From Tolumonas auensis DSM 9187 (GTDB lineage: Bacteria > Pseudomonadota > Gammaproteobacteria > Enterobacterales > Aeromonadaceae): a stretch of DNA of 64,000 nt. Within the stretch, counting starts at the first letter, position 1. Every line of letters begins with the position of its first letter. Location: NCBI RefSeq assembly GCF_000023065.1, contig NC_012691.1, positions 846,001 to 910,000 of the forward strand. Direction: 5' to 3'. Below are positions 1 to 8,934 of this stretch, in pieces. Below the pieces are notes generated by a model that searched no databases, was not told the origin of the DNA, and worked only from the letters and a program-made list of their open reading frames with translations. The translations under genes and the position numbers were made by a program.

Positions 1-1
1 T

Positions 2-511
2 GATAACGCGGCGGCCAGTTATGCGATGACCGAATTGATGCTGCAGAAAGGTTATCGCCGGATTGTCTATTTCGGCGCGCGGATGGACGTGCGGACCAGA
101 CTGAAGATGGAGGGGTATGCCGCAGCAATGCAGGCGCATGGGCTGGAACCGCTCAGTATGGCAACAGATGCCGCATCTTCATTTTCACTGGGTGCCAGAT
201 TACTGTTGGATGCGCGGGCTCGTTATCCGGATATGGACGGTATTATCTGTACTAACGATGACCTGGCGGTTGGCGCTATTTTTGAATGTCAGCGGCAGGG
301 GATTGCGATCCCGGAAGAGATAGGTATTGCAGGTTTCCATGGTCATGATATCGGTCAGGCAATGGTGCCGAAACTGGCGAGTGTGATCACACCGCGTGAA
401 GCGATGGGACGCGTTGCGGCGGAACAATTATTAGCGCGGATTAATGGTGCTGAATTAACCGAGCCGGTTATTGATTTGGGGTTTGAGTTGTCGGCGGGGC
501 AGAGTATTTAG
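2..511 (+). CDS. gntR: LacI-family repressor, GntR-type (5' truncated by window)
   Basis: The frame is open from base 2 to a TAG stop, so only the last 169 residues are visible; the DNA-binding half lies outside the window. What remains is the second half of a periplasmic-binding-like effector domain of the LacI family, including the segment GIICTNDDLAVGAIFECQRQ and a C-terminus ending LSAGQSI. The neighbours (eda, edd, gntK, gntT) and the GntR-type operators at 3741-3770 point to the gluconate repressor, which releases DNA when gluconate binds. The family call is firm; the GntR identity is inferred from context. Confidence 0.8.
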   Translation, partial: DNAAASYAMTELMLQKGYRRIVYFGARMDVRTRLKMEGYAAAMQAHGLEPLSMATDAASSFSLGARLLLDARARYPDMDGIICTNDDLAVGAIFECQRQGIAIPEEIGIAGFHGHDIGQAMVPKLASVITPREAMGRVAAEQLLARINGAELTEPVIDLGFELSAGQSI

Positions 512-523
512 TTTTTTGTTTAA

Positions 524-566
524 AGCCAGCTGTAGGTAATAAAACACGGACACGCTGGCTGGTTTT
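524..566 (+). terminator. Weak candidate terminator after gntR
   Basis: A 7-bp stem AGCCAGC (524-530) / GCTGGCT (554-560) with a 23-nt loop is followed by GGTTTT. The loop is long and the T-run short, so this is only a possible terminator. Confidence 0.25.
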
Positions 567-584
567 AGCGCTCGCTATAAAGAA

Positions 585-685
585 GATTGCCGGGAGTAAA
601 TTAGCAGACCGTCGGCGGCATGGATGCCGCCGTCGAGCGTCCAGGGATGGATTCACCGCGTGTCTGCGTTTTACTTCCGGCAGTC
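585..685 (+). repeat. Structured intergenic element, copy A
   Basis: Outer arms 585-601 and 669-685 are complementary at 14 of 17 positions. A second stem GCAGAC (604-609) / GTCTGC (662-667) continues the helix. An inner hairpin GGCGGCA-TGGA-TGCCGCC spans 614-631. The segment 632-664 matches copy B (22148-22180, minus strand) at 27 of 33 positions, while the outer arms differ between copies. It lies between the convergent genes gntR and eda. I do not recognise a named family for it. Confidence 0.7.
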
Positions 686-695
686 TTTGGCCTAA

Positions 696-1343
696 TTAGC
701 CTTGTAAGCCTTTAATCAGCGCTACCGCTTCAGCAGACAGCTTGGTGATTTCATCCCAATTACCGGCTTTTACTTTGTCAGCAGGGATCATCCAGGAACC
801 ACCTACAGTCGCGACACATTTCAGTGCCAGATAAGCAGCTACGTTTTTCGGACTGACACCGCCAGTCGGGCAGAATTTGATCTGCGGCAACGGAGCGGAG
901 ATCGCGGCTAACGCTGGTGCGCCGCCGTTGGCTTCTGCCGGGAAGAATTTCAGATGGGTGTAACCCATATCCAGAGCTGTCATGATTTCTGATGGTGTGC
1001 TCACACCCGGAATCAGTGGCACAGCATTTGCGGCGGCATGAGCCAGCAGTTTGTCGGTAAAGCCCGGAGAAATGATGAATTGCGCGCCTGCCGCAACCGC
1101 CTGATCATATTGTTCCGGGTTCAGAATAGTACCTGCACCTACCAGTGCTTCCGGCATCGCTTCGCGAATAGCGCGGATGGCATCCAGTGCCGCGGCAGTA
1201 CGCAGTGTGATTTCAAATACATTAATACCACCCGCTGACAATGCTTTTGCCATTGGCACTGCATCGGCAACATTATCAATGACCATGACCGGTACGACCG
1301 GTGATGCGGCGAATACGGTAGCAGGAGAAAGTGTCCAGTTCAT
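696..1343 (-). CDS. eda: KDPG/KHG aldolase
   Basis: Class I aldolase that cleaves 2-keto-3-deoxy-6-phosphogluconate to pyruvate and glyceraldehyde 3-phosphate, the last Entner-Doudoroff step, in the cytosol. It has 215 residues, the usual family length. The Schiff-base lysine is K132 in LKFFPAEANGG, the catalytic glutamate is E44 in FEITLRT, and the phosphate-binding stretch is FCPTGGVSP. Its start lies 18 nt after the edd stop, so gntK-edd-eda is probably one transcript. Confidence 0.97.
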   Translation of the reverse strand: MNWTLSPATVFAASPVVPVMVIDNVADAVPMAKALSAGGINVFEITLRTAAALDAIRAIREAMPEALVGAGTILNPEQYDQAVAAGAQFIISPGFTDKLLAHAAANAVPLIPGVSTPSEIMTALDMGYTHLKFFPAEANGGAPALAAISAPLPQIKFCPTGGVSPKNVAAYLALKCVATVGGSWMIPADKVKAGNWDEITKLSAEAVALIKGLQG

Positions 1344-1361
1344 GTTGAAGTCATCCTTTCA

Positions 1362-3170
1362 TTAAAAATCGTTATCAGAAAATAAAATTGAAGCACCTTG
1401 TTCCGCACTGGTAACCACATGACGGAAGGCACCAAACAGTTCACGGCCCAGGCCATAGTGCTGTGCTGTCAGATTGGCTTTAGCCAGCGGACGCGGACGA
1501 ACATCATCAAGTACATGCAGTGTGCCGTTAGTGGCATCAAGACGGATACGGTCTCCTGTCTGCAGTTGTGCCAGCGGGCCGCCTTTTGCTGCTTCCGGAG
1601 TGATATGGATAGCAGCAGGGATCTTGCCGGATGCGCCGGATAAACGGCCGTCAGTGACCAGCGCCACTTTATGACCGGCTTTTTGCAGATTACCCAGTAT
1701 CGGCATCAGTTTATGCAGTTCCGGCATTCCGTTTGCTGCCGGGCCGTTAAAGCGTACGACGATGATGGCATCACGGTTCAGTTCACCCGCTTTATAGGCT
1801 TTTTCGACATCATGCTGAGAGTCGAAGACCACAGCGTCTGCTTCGATGTAGTGATACTGTTCTGCGACCGCACTGACTTTAATGACACAGCGACCCAGGT
1901 TGCCGGAAAGCACTTTCAGGCCACCAGTCTGATTGAAGACCGCTTCGCTGTCGGATAACACTGCCGGATCTTTCGACTCGGTGACGGGGTGCCAGCTTAG
2001 CTTGTCATTATCAAGTAGCGGATGTTGCAGATAGTCCTGCATATTGCCAGTCAGCGGGGTAGCATCCATATGCAGCAGACCACGATTAGCCAGACCACGT
2101 AACAACAGCGGTACACCGCCAGCCTGGTGGAAGGCGTTAATATCAGCCGGGCCGTTCGGATACACTTTCGCCAGCAAAGGTACGGCATCGGACAGATCGC
2201 GGAAATCATCCCACGTCAGAATCAGACCAGCGGCACGGGCGACAGCGACCATGTGCATGGTATGGTTGGTACTGCCACCGGAAGCCAGCAGTGCAACCAG
2301 ACCATTCACCAGTGATTTTTCATCCACCAGCTGATACAGCGGACGATAGTTGGTTGAGCCGGAAACCAGACTTGGCAGCAGCGCGGCTACTTCATTGGTC
2401 AGTGCATGCCGTAATTCAGAGTCCGGTGACACAAACGCAGAACCCGGCAGCATCAGCCCCATTGCTTCAAACACTAGCTGATTGGTGTTGGCGGTACCGT
2501 AGAAAGTACAGGTACCCGGGCTGTGATAAGCCTGATTTTCCATTTCCAGCAGTGCGTCTTTACCTAATTCGCCGGCTGCGTATTTCTGACGGATCCGCAC
2601 TTTCTCATCATTACTGATACCCGTGCTCATCGGTCCGGCTGGTACAAATGCGGTTGGCAGATGTCCGAAAGAGAGCGCGCCAATCAGCTGACCGGGTGCG
2701 ATTTTGTCACAGATCCCCAGCAGCAGTGTTGCATCAAACGCATTGTGGCTCAGGGAAACAGCCGTGGACTGTGCAATCACATCACGGGAAAACAGCGACA
2801 GATCCATACCGGCCTGACCCTGTGTGACGCCATCACACATGGCCGGAACGCCACCGGCGACCTGCGCACTGTGACCTTCTGCCGCCAGCACTGCTTTTAT
2901 TTGATCAGGATATTGCTGATAAGGCTGATGGGCACTCAGCATATCGTTATAAGCAGTAACGATAGCGACGTTGACGCGGGTCATGTCCATCAGTGTGTTT
3001 TTCTGAGCATGTGAGCAGGCTGCCAGCACATGCGCCAGATTGCCACAGGCCAGAGTGCCGCGTGGCCGTCCGGCTGCGGCTTGTGCCTGCATACGTGCGA
3101 CATAGTCTGCACGTAAGGCAGCGCTACGTTCGCGAATGCGTTCTGTTACCTGCTGAATCACTGGGTGCAT
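1362..3170 (-). CDS. edd: Phosphogluconate dehydratase
   Basis: Converts 6-phosphogluconate to 2-keto-3-deoxy-6-phosphogluconate; an IlvD/Edd-family Fe-S dehydratase of the cytosol. I start it at the ATG at 3170 (protein begins [10 protein letters not shown]), giving 602 residues, close to the roughly 603 known for E. coli Edd. That ATG follows AGGGGAATTAAC, a good ribosome site inside gntK, whereas the longer frame to 3200 would need a start deep inside gntK. Family landmarks include [34 protein letters not shown] and [12 protein letters not shown]. The start overlaps the gntK end by 13 bp, which suggests coupled translation. Confidence 0.96.
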   Translation of the reverse strand: MHPVIQQVTERIRERSAALRADYVARMQAQAAAGRPRGTLACGNLAHVLAACSHAQKNTLMDMTRVNVAIVTAYNDMLSAHQPYQQYPDQIKAVLAAEGHSAQVAGGVPAMCDGVTQGQAGMDLSLFSRDVIAQSTAVSLSHNAFDATLLLGICDKIAPGQLIGALSFGHLPTAFVPAGPMSTGISNDEKVRIRQKYAAGELGKDALLEMENQAYHSPGTCTFYGTANTNQLVFEAMGLMLPGSAFVSPDSELRHALTNEVAALLPSLVSGSTNYRPLYQLVDEKSLVNGLVALLASGGSTNHTMHMVAVARAAGLILTWDDFRDLSDAVPLLAKVYPNGPADINAFHQAGGVPLLLRGLANRGLLHMDATPLTGNMQDYLQHPLLDNDKLSWHPVTESKDPAVLSDSEAVFNQTGGLKVLSGNLGRCVIKVSAVAEQYHYIEADAVVFDSQHDVEKAYKAGELNRDAIIVVRFNGPAANGMPELHKLMPILGNLQKAGHKVALVTDGRLSGASGKIPAAIHITPEAAKGGPLAQLQTGDRIRLDATNGTLHVLDDVRPRPLAKANLTAQHYGLGRELFGAFRHVVTSAEQGASILFSDNDF

Positions 3171-3682
3171 GTTAATTCCCCTTGTAATGCGGCCACGCAA
3201 CGGTTGACCACAGTGGTTAAATCGCCATCAATACTGACGTGTAAGACATCTGGTTCTGTCTCGTCCGGCATTTCCAGCGCTTCAAACTGGCTTTTTAGTA
3301 AGCCGGTGGGCATAAAATGACCTGCGCGGGCTTTCATGCGGGCTTCAATCAACTCATAGCTGCCATGAAGGTAAATGAAACGCATGGTCGGATTACCTTC
3401 ACGCAGACGATCGCGATAACGGCGTTTCAGTGCTGAACAGACAATGATGCCGGTTTCGTTTTTGTGGCACAGGCTATAAGCCGCATCACTAAGACGTTCC
3501 AGCCATGGTGCCCGGTCGTCATCATTCAGCGGTGAACCGCCAGCCATCTTTTGTATATTGGCGCGGGGATGCAGATCGTCACCATCAATAAACTTGGCGT
3601 TTAATGCTCTACTCAAAGCGGCGCCTACAGATGATTTACCGCAACCAGATACTCCCATCAGGATGATGCTATGTCCTGCCAT
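3158..3682 (-). CDS. gntK: Gluconokinase
   Basis: ATP-dependent gluconate kinase making 6-phosphogluconate, the entry into the Entner-Doudoroff pathway. The 174-residue protein has a P-loop GVSGCGKS at residues 10-17 and the gluconokinase signature DGDDLHPRANIQKM. It is the first gene of the minus-strand gntK-edd-eda operon and is divergent from gntT. Overlapping GntR operators and a CRP site lie 59-114 bases upstream, so gluconate induction with catabolite control is likely. Confidence 0.95.
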   Translation of the reverse strand: MAGHSIILMGVSGCGKSSVGAALSRALNAKFIDGDDLHPRANIQKMAGGSPLNDDDRAPWLERLSDAAYSLCHKNETGIIVCSALKRRYRDRLREGNPTMRFIYLHGSYELIEARMKARAGHFMPTGLLKSQFEALEMPDETEPDVLHVSIDGDLTTVVNRCVAALQGELTCTQ

Positions 3683-3740
3683 AATTTGACCTCAGTCTCA
3701 AATTTGATAATTGCACGTGGATGATGGCTTGTACCTTAGC

Positions 3741-3770
3741 ATGTTACCGGTATCATGTTACCGGTAACAA
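3741..3770. promoter_or_regulatory. Two overlapping GntR operators
   Basis: Two copies of the ATGTTA-N4-TAACAT type site abut: ATGTTACCGGTATCAT (3741-3756) and ATGTTACCGGTAACAA (3755-3770), sharing 2 bp, with centres 14 bp apart. This is the pattern known for the gluconate repressor of enteric bacteria. They lie between divergent gntK and gntT and so could control both. On the minus strand a poor GTAACA-N17-TAAGGT promoter (3733-3761) would be covered. Confidence 0.8.
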
Positions 3771-3774
3771 GTTG

Positions 3775-3796
3775 ATTTGTGAAGCGCGCCACAAAT
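3775..3796. promoter_or_regulatory. Candidate CRP site
   Basis: Perfect 7-bp inverted arms ATTTGTG (3775-3781) and CACAAAT (3790-3796) fit the CRP pattern TGTGA-N6-TCACA with one mismatch (TGTGA-AGCGCG-CCACA). It sits 5 bp from the GntR operators, in the divergent gluconate control region where cAMP-CRP activation is known in E. coli. Confidence 0.65.
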
Positions 3797-3830
3797 TCAA
3801 AATGAACCATCACCAATACGAGAGACAACT

Positions 3831-3938
3831 ATGTTTGCAGAGACCGTCATTATGCCAATATCGCCGCCACCGTGCATCCTGAGCTCATTTTCAGTGTGTG
3901 TGTCCAGCGCTTTTACAGGAGTTCAATCATGCCGTTAA
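3831..3938 (+). CDS. Possible 35-residue leader ORF overlapping the gntT start
   Basis: An ATG at 3831, 8 nt after a weak GAGAG, opens 35 codons beginning MFAETVIMPIS and stopping with TAA at 3936-3938, 7 nt inside gntT in another frame. Overlap of this kind can couple translation. The gntT promoter was not located and could start downstream of 3831, in which case this is not translated. I recognise no homologue. Confidence 0.18.
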   Translation: MFAETVIMPISPPPCILSSFSVCVSSAFTGVQSCR

Positions 3939-5245
3939 TTATTGTTGCTGTTGGGGTGGCACTGCTGCTCTTGTTGATGTTGCGTTTTAAATTGAATGGC
4001 TTTTTGTCATTGATCCTGGTTGCTCTGGCCGTTGGTTTGATGGAAGGCATGCCTATTGCGGACGTGATGAAATCGGTGAAAGCCGGTGTGGGTGGCACGT
4101 TAGGTAGTCTGGCACTGGTTCTGGCATTTGGTGCCATGCTGGGTAAATTGATGGCTGACTGTGGTGGTGCGCAACGTATAGCGACCACATTGATTGCCTT
4201 GTTTGGTGTTAAGCGGATTCAGTGGGCAGTGGTGATTACCGGCTTTGTGGTGGGTTTCGCACTGTTCTATGAAGTTGGCTTTGTTCTGATGATCCCACTG
4301 GTATTTACCATCGCGGCATCAGCACGTATTCCACTGCTGTATATCGGTGTCCCGATGGCAGCGGCACTATCCGTAACGCACGGCTTCTTGCCACCACATC
4401 CTGGCCCAACCGCGATTGCCGGTATTTATGGCGCTGATATGGGTAAAACCCTGCTGTACGGTATCATTCTGGCAGTTCCGACCGTGATTATCTCCGGTCC
4501 GCTGTTTGCGATGACATTAAAGAAAATGGATAAACCAATCCCTGCTGGTTTATATAACCCGAAAGTATTCACAGAAGAAGAAATGCCTGGTTTTGGTGTG
4601 AGCGTATTCACTGCACTGATCCCGGTTATTCTGATGGCTGTTCAGGCAATTGCTAAAATGACACTGCCGGCTGGTTCAGCAATTCTGGGATATACCGGCT
4701 TTTTCGGTGACCCGGTCATTGCGACCATGTTGTCAGTATTGGTTGCTATCTTCACTTTTGGCCTGCAACGTGGCAAAGAGATGAAAGAGGTCATGGGTAC
4801 GATTGCTGAATCAATCAGTGCCATTGCGATGATTATCCTGATCATCGGCGGCGGTGGTGCGTTCAAACAAGTGCTGGTTGATAGTGGTGTGGATAAATAC
4901 ATTGCCGGGATGATGAATGGCAGTGGTATTTCGCCGCTGGTGCTGGCATGGGGTGTTGCTTCGGCATTACGTCTGGCGTTGGGTTCTGCAACGGTTGCAG
5001 CCATGACTACAGCCGGTATTGTGGCACCAATCATTGCGACCACCGGTGTCAGCCCTGAACTGATGGTGATTGCAACCGGTGCGGGCAGTGTGATTTTCTC
5101 TCATGTAAACGATCCGGGATTCTGGATCTTCAAAGAGTATTTCAACCTGTCAATTCCGGAAACTTTCAAATCCTGGTCAATTCTGGAAACCCTGATTGCG
5201 GTTTGCGGACTGGCTGGCACCCTGATTCTGAGCAATATGATCTGA
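3929..5245 (+). CDS. gntT: Gluconate permease, GntP family
   Basis: Inner-membrane gluconate:H+ symporter of the GntP family with about a dozen hydrophobic segments. The ATG at 3929 follows AGGAGTTC and gives 438 residues, the same length as E. coli GntT; the frame further upstream needs a GTG and has no ribosome site. Family features include the N-terminal MPLIIVAVGVALLLLLM, the motif HGFLPPHPGPTAIAG in the middle, and the C-terminal SHVNDPGFWIFKEYF. It is divergent from gntK, sharing the GntR/CRP region, and ends at a strong hairpin. The closely related GntU or IdnT activities cannot be excluded from sequence alone. Confidence 0.93.
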   Translation: MPLIIVAVGVALLLLLMLRFKLNGFLSLILVALAVGLMEGMPIADVMKSVKAGVGGTLGSLALVLAFGAMLGKLMADCGGAQRIATTLIALFGVKRIQWAVVITGFVVGFALFYEVGFVLMIPLVFTIAASARIPLLYIGVPMAAALSVTHGFLPPHPGPTAIAGIYGADMGKTLLYGIILAVPTVIISGPLFAMTLKKMDKPIPAGLYNPKVFTEEEMPGFGVSVFTALIPVILMAVQAIAKMTLPAGSAILGYTGFFGDPVIATMLSVLVAIFTFGLQRGKEMKEVMGTIAESISAIAMIILIIGGGGAFKQVLVDSGVDKYIAGMMNGSGISPLVLAWGVASALRLALGSATVAAMTTAGIVAPIIATTGVSPELMVIATGAGSVIFSHVNDPGFWIFKEYFNLSIPETFKSWSILETLIAVCGLAGTLILSNMI

Positions 5246-5260
5246 TTTAACGCATATTTT

Positions 5261-5294
5261 GGAGCATCCGTCAGTGGATGCTCCTTCTCTTGCT
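5261..5294 (+). terminator. Rho-independent terminator after gntT
   Basis: Perfect 9-bp stem GGAGCATCC (5261-5269) / GGATGCTCC (5276-5284), 6-nt loop, then TTCTCTTGCTT. Confidence 0.8.
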
Positions 5295-5353
5295 TGACCC
5301 AAGCCTGTTCTATCAATACGCTAGTGCCGTCTGGTTAACCAATGAGGCCCTAT

Positions 5354-5527
5354 ATGGACGATAGCAGTCGCCACTCTGACTACTATTCAGCTAATTTCCG
5401 CGTTTTAAATTTTCTTTCCCATTATTCAGAAGCTTCAGCCACAAAGGCTGAAATAATGTCAGATATTGATCATTTGCCTGTAAAACAGAATGCTTACTCT
5501 GTTGATCCGGAGGAGCAAAATGTTTGA
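5354..5527 (+). CDS. Possible 57-residue leader ORF before the TerC-family gene
   Basis: An ATG at 5354 follows GAGG with 6-nt spacing and opens 57 codons ([18 protein letters not shown]...), stopping at 5525-5527, 8 bp inside the next gene. A hairpin lies within it: TTCAGCC (5434-5440) / GGCTGAA (5446-5452), with ATTATT (5421-5426) / AATAAT (5452-5457) outside. I recognise no homologue; codon content does not settle whether it is real. It could be a regulatory leader or chance. Confidence 0.2.
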   Translation: MDDSSRHSDYYSANFRVLNFLSHYSEASATKAEIMSDIDHLPVKQNAYSVDPEEQNV

Positions 5528-7073
5528 ATGGATGGTCGATCCCACCGCATGGCTGGGTTTACTGACACTGGTTGTACTGGAAATAATTCTCGGCATCGAC
5601 AACCTGCTTTTTATCGCCATATTGGCAGAAAAACTGCCGCCTGAACAACGTGACCGCGCCCGTTACTATGGTTTGGCACTGGCGTTGTTGATGCGTTTTG
5701 GTCTGCTGGCCAGTCTGTCGCATCTGGTCAGTTTTACGCAGCCGCTATTCACTCTTTGGTCATTACCACTTTCCGGCCGGGATCTGATCCTGCTGACCGG
5801 TGGTTTCTTTTTGCTGTTTAAGGCAACCCGTGAATTGCATGGGCGAATAGAAGGTGCCTTACACAGTGATGAACAGAAAAAAGTCTATCTGGGCTTCTGG
5901 GTTGTCGTGACACAGATCGTCGTGCTGGATGCGGTATTCTCACTGGATGCCGTGATCACCGCCGTCGGTATGTCCGATCATCTGACGGTGATGATGATTG
6001 CGGTATCGATCGCCATTCTGATCATGATGTGGGCCAGCAAACCACTGACGTTGTTTATCAATCGTCATCCGACATTAGTGATCCTGTGTCTTGGTTTCCT
6101 GCTGATGATCGGTTTCAGCCTGATGGCGGATGGTTTGGGTTTCCATGTACCGAAAGGTTACCTCTATGTCGCAATTGGTTTCTCTATCCTGATCGAGTTC
6201 TTTAATCAGCTGGCCCGTGCGAATCAGGAAAAACTGTTTAAGGGAAAACTGCGTCGCCGCGAGCGTACCGCTGAGATGGTGATGAGTCTGCTCGGTGTTA
6301 AGCAGGAAATGCCGCAGCATCGCGATGATGAATCAGTCAAAGTGCCGCAGTCGCAGGTCGCCGTCTTCAGCGAAGAAGAAAAAGATATGGTGTCCCGGGT
6401 ATTACAGCTTTCGTCGTTGCCTATCCGGGCAGTAATGACGGTACGCCGTGATATTGACATGCTGGATCTGACAGCGCCGCAGCAAGAAGCCTTGCAACTT
6501 CTGGCTCAAACCCCGCACTCCAGACTGGTGGTCACCCGCGATAACAATCGTGATGCCCCGCTGGGAATTATTCGTAAGCGGGATGTACTTGCTCAGCTGC
6601 TGGAAGATAAGAGTCTGCATATGGACTCGCTGATTCAGCCGGCATTATGTCTGCCGGAAACTATTTCGGTGTTGAATGCACTGGAACAGTTCCGTCAGGC
6701 CAAGACTTATCTGGCCTTTGTGGTTGATGAGTTTGGTAACTTTGAAGGGCTGGTTTCTATCCGTGACATTATGGAAGAAATTGCCGGTAAGCTGCCGGAA
6801 ACAGGCGAAGAAGAGTCTGAATATGTCATGCTGGCGCCGGGCAGCTTTCGTGTCAGTGGTGACATGCTGCTGAGTGATTTGCAGCGGGAACTGGCATTTC
6901 CTGCCGCAGCAACGGAGCATTATCATACGCTGGCTGGCTGGTTGCTGGAGTGGCTGCAACGCCTGCCAACTACCGATGAAGTCATCGAGTATGAAGGCTG
7001 GCAGCTTACTGTGACTGATATCCGGGCTCATCGTATTGAGTCGGTCTGGCTGACCCGTCAGCAAACAGAATAA
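5520..7073 (+). CDS. yegH: TerC-family membrane protein with CBS pair and CorC-type domain
   Basis: 517 residues from the ATG at 5520, preceded by GGAGGAGC. The N-terminal TerC-type membrane domain (about residues 1-230) contains [16 protein letters not shown] and [16 protein letters not shown], whose acidic residues in membrane segments are typical. Then come a CBS pair (about 300-420, with RLVVTRDNN and [16 protein letters not shown]) and a C-terminal CorC/HlyC-type domain. It resembles E. coli YegH and YoaE, closer to YegH as I recall those sequences. A metal-ion export role is suspected for TerC proteins but unproven here. The next gene follows 15 nt later and may be cotranscribed. Confidence 0.85.
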   Translation: MFEWMVDPTAWLGLLTLVVLEIILGIDNLLFIAILAEKLPPEQRDRARYYGLALALLMRFGLLASLSHLVSFTQPLFTLWSLPLSGRDLILLTGGFFLLFKATRELHGRIEGALHSDEQKKVYLGFWVVVTQIVVLDAVFSLDAVITAVGMSDHLTVMMIAVSIAILIMMWASKPLTLFINRHPTLVILCLGFLLMIGFSLMADGLGFHVPKGYLYVAIGFSILIEFFNQLARANQEKLFKGKLRRRERTAEMVMSLLGVKQEMPQHRDDESVKVPQSQVAVFSEEEKDMVSRVLQLSSLPIRAVMTVRRDIDMLDLTAPQQEALQLLAQTPHSRLVVTRDNNRDAPLGIIRKRDVLAQLLEDKSLHMDSLIQPALCLPETISVLNALEQFRQAKTYLAFVVDEFGNFEGLVSIRDIMEEIAGKLPETGEEESEYVMLAPGSFRVSGDMLLSDLQRELAFPAAATEHYHTLAGWLLEWLQRLPTTDEVIEYEGWQLTVTDIRAHRIESVWLTRQQTE

Positions 7074-7088
7074 TAACCACCGGGTGGA

Positions 7089-8867
7089 ATGATGAAGACG
7101 CAATTGATGCAACGCTGGCAGCAAGTCAGCCAATATCTCGCGGACTGGAGTGATAGTCTGCTGGCTGCAGAAAACACGCTGCAGCAGAAAGATAAAGTAT
7201 ATAACTGGCAGGCCTGGTTACTGCCCACTTTGCTTGGTCTGTTATTTGCGCTGCAGAACCCGCTGCTTTACGGTATGGCGCCGGCTTATGACGCCTCGCT
7301 GTTTGCTACCATGGGCAAGATGTGGGCGGACGGAGCTGTGCTCTATCGCGACATGATCGATATTAAGGGGCCGGTCATCTTCCTGCTGGATGCGATTGGT
7401 TATGCCATCGGCGGTTTTCAGGGGATCTGGCTGCTGGAAACAGTACTGCTGATCTGGGGGCTCAACGCGTTATACCGCACCCTTGCCCTGTGGGGGATTG
7501 CGCCCTTAAGCCGGCTTGCCGGTATGCTGGCCTGGTTATTCCTGTATGCCTATCGTTATTACTACGGCAACATGACAGAGGATTACACTTTCTGTCTGGG
7601 ATTAATCGCGCAGTATCATTTTGTGCGGATGTTGCTGGCAGAACGTTTCCGCTGGCAGGATGCAGTCATTCCGGCGGTGACATTCGGGCTGATTGCCATG
7701 TTGCGCATGAATAACGCAGCGATGTGGTGTGGTTACTATCTGGCACTGTTTGTTTACTGGGCATGGCAGCGTCGCTGGCAGGATGCGCTTAAGCTGACGA
7801 TCAGCGGGGTTGCCGGTTTACTGGTGATTGCTCTGCCACTGCTGGCTTATTTTGTCTGGCATGGTGTGCTGAGTGATTTCTGGTTCTATTCATTCGGCAT
7901 TTTCTTCGGCAGCAGCTACGGCAGCGGTCACTCACTGATGGTGGGTTTCCTCGGCCTGGCCAGAACCGGTCTGCTGTTATTGTTGCCGGCGTTTATTGCC
8001 GTTGTCTGGCAACAACAGCGCTCAGCTGATAATACCCGTCCATGGGGCATCTTGCTGGCAACCCAACTGACCGGAATCGTCATGGGAATTGTGGCAAACT
8101 CCGTTTCTGGTCACACCTATGAACATTACGAAATTCTGTTCTTTACCTCCGCAATACTGATGCTGCCTGTTGTTATTCAGGCTGCGCGCAGTGGTGGGTT
8201 GACAGGACAGATAGGCTGCCGTCATATACAACGGGCCGGTATTTTAACGCTGTTGCTGGTGGTCGGTTATTTGCTGGCACAGCACATCATCTTTACCTGG
8301 TCACGCTTTGAATCACCGATGCCGAAACTCACATATGAGTTGCTGGTCAGTCTGACAGCAAGCGTCATTACGACGGCTATTCTGGTGGGGATCTGGTTGG
8401 TGACCCGAAGCCACCGGTTATATCTGCCGGCGATGTCATTGCTCGTCGTACTGTCTGTGCTGATGGTGCTGTTACCGCTGGAGCGCGGGCTGACCAAAGG
8501 GCGCCCGTTTGATGAGGTGTCAGAACAGATGGTGGAACATATCAACGCAAACACCAGCTATGATGACCTGATTTGGGTGGATGGCATTATTCCGCAATAT
8601 TATGTCTGGACTGAGCGTCGTCCGGCATCGGCTTATCTGTTCTTTGATAACGTGACGCCGCCGTATGATGTCCGGGCCCGGATGATGGATGATCTGAAAC
8701 GGAATAAACCCAAATTCATCATCGTAAAACTGACGCGGATGGAGAAGGTGCTGGGTGGTAAAGACAGAGACAGCACGCCGTCATTTATTGCTTATTACAA
8801 TTACATCAACGAAGCCTATCAGCCGGTATCTGCTGATTTGCCCCGCTTATACCGTCTCAAAGAATAG
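7089..8867 (+). CDS. Multi-pass membrane protein, GT-C glycosyltransferase-like
   Basis: 592 residues, starting at ATG 7089 or the adjacent ATG 7092 after GGTGGA. It begins with a roughly 45-residue charged leader, followed by about ten or more hydrophobic segments and a soluble C-terminal tail of about 120 residues. The first extracytoplasmic stretch has PAYDASLFATMGKMWADG and YRDMIDIKGPVIF; an early acidic motif followed by repeated membrane spans is the layout of GT-C enzymes that use lipid-linked sugars (PMT/GT39-like). I do not recognise a named gene. It sits 15 nt after the TerC gene and is convergent with the ATP-grasp operon. Confidence 0.7.
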   Translation: MMKTQLMQRWQQVSQYLADWSDSLLAAENTLQQKDKVYNWQAWLLPTLLGLLFALQNPLLYGMAPAYDASLFATMGKMWADGAVLYRDMIDIKGPVIFLLDAIGYAIGGFQGIWLLETVLLIWGLNALYRTLALWGIAPLSRLAGMLAWLFLYAYRYYYGNMTEDYTFCLGLIAQYHFVRMLLAERFRWQDAVIPAVTFGLIAMLRMNNAAMWCGYYLALFVYWAWQRRWQDALKLTISGVAGLLVIALPLLAYFVWHGVLSDFWFYSFGIFFGSSYGSGHSLMVGFLGLARTGLLLLLPAFIAVVWQQQRSADNTRPWGILLATQLTGIVMGIVANSVSGHTYEHYEILFFTSAILMLPVVIQAARSGGLTGQIGCRHIQRAGILTLLLVVGYLLAQHIIFTWSRFESPMPKLTYELLVSLTASVITTAILVGIWLVTRSHRLYLPAMSLLVVLSVLMVLLPLERGLTKGRPFDEVSEQMVEHINANTSYDDLIWVDGIIPQYYVWTERRPASAYLFFDNVTPPYDVRARMMDDLKRNKPKFIIVKLTRMEKVLGGKDRDSTPSFIAYYNYINEAYQPVSADLPRLYRLKE

Positions 8868-8870
8868 TCT

Positions 8871-8900
8871 ATAAAATAAAGGCAGCTCATCAGAGCTGCC
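8871..8900 (-). terminator. Terminator for the ATP-grasp operon
   Basis: 8-bp stem GGCAGCTC (8881-8888) / GAGCTGCC (8893-8900) with a 4-nt loop. On the minus strand it is followed by TTTATTTTAT; on the plus strand by only TCACTT, so it mainly serves the minus-strand operon. Confidence 0.75.
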
Positions 8901-8934
8901 TCACTTCCAATTATTTGAAATGTAAACCCGGTGT

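Noticed and set aside
3893..3903. TG dinucleotide run before gntT
   Set aside because: Only about five repeats, too short to be more than chance or a weak slippage site.
5285..5519. Manganese (yybP-ykoY) riboswitch before the TerC-family gene
   Set aside because: Expected because some TerC genes carry it, but I do not see its conserved paired core motifs; only a simple hairpin is present.
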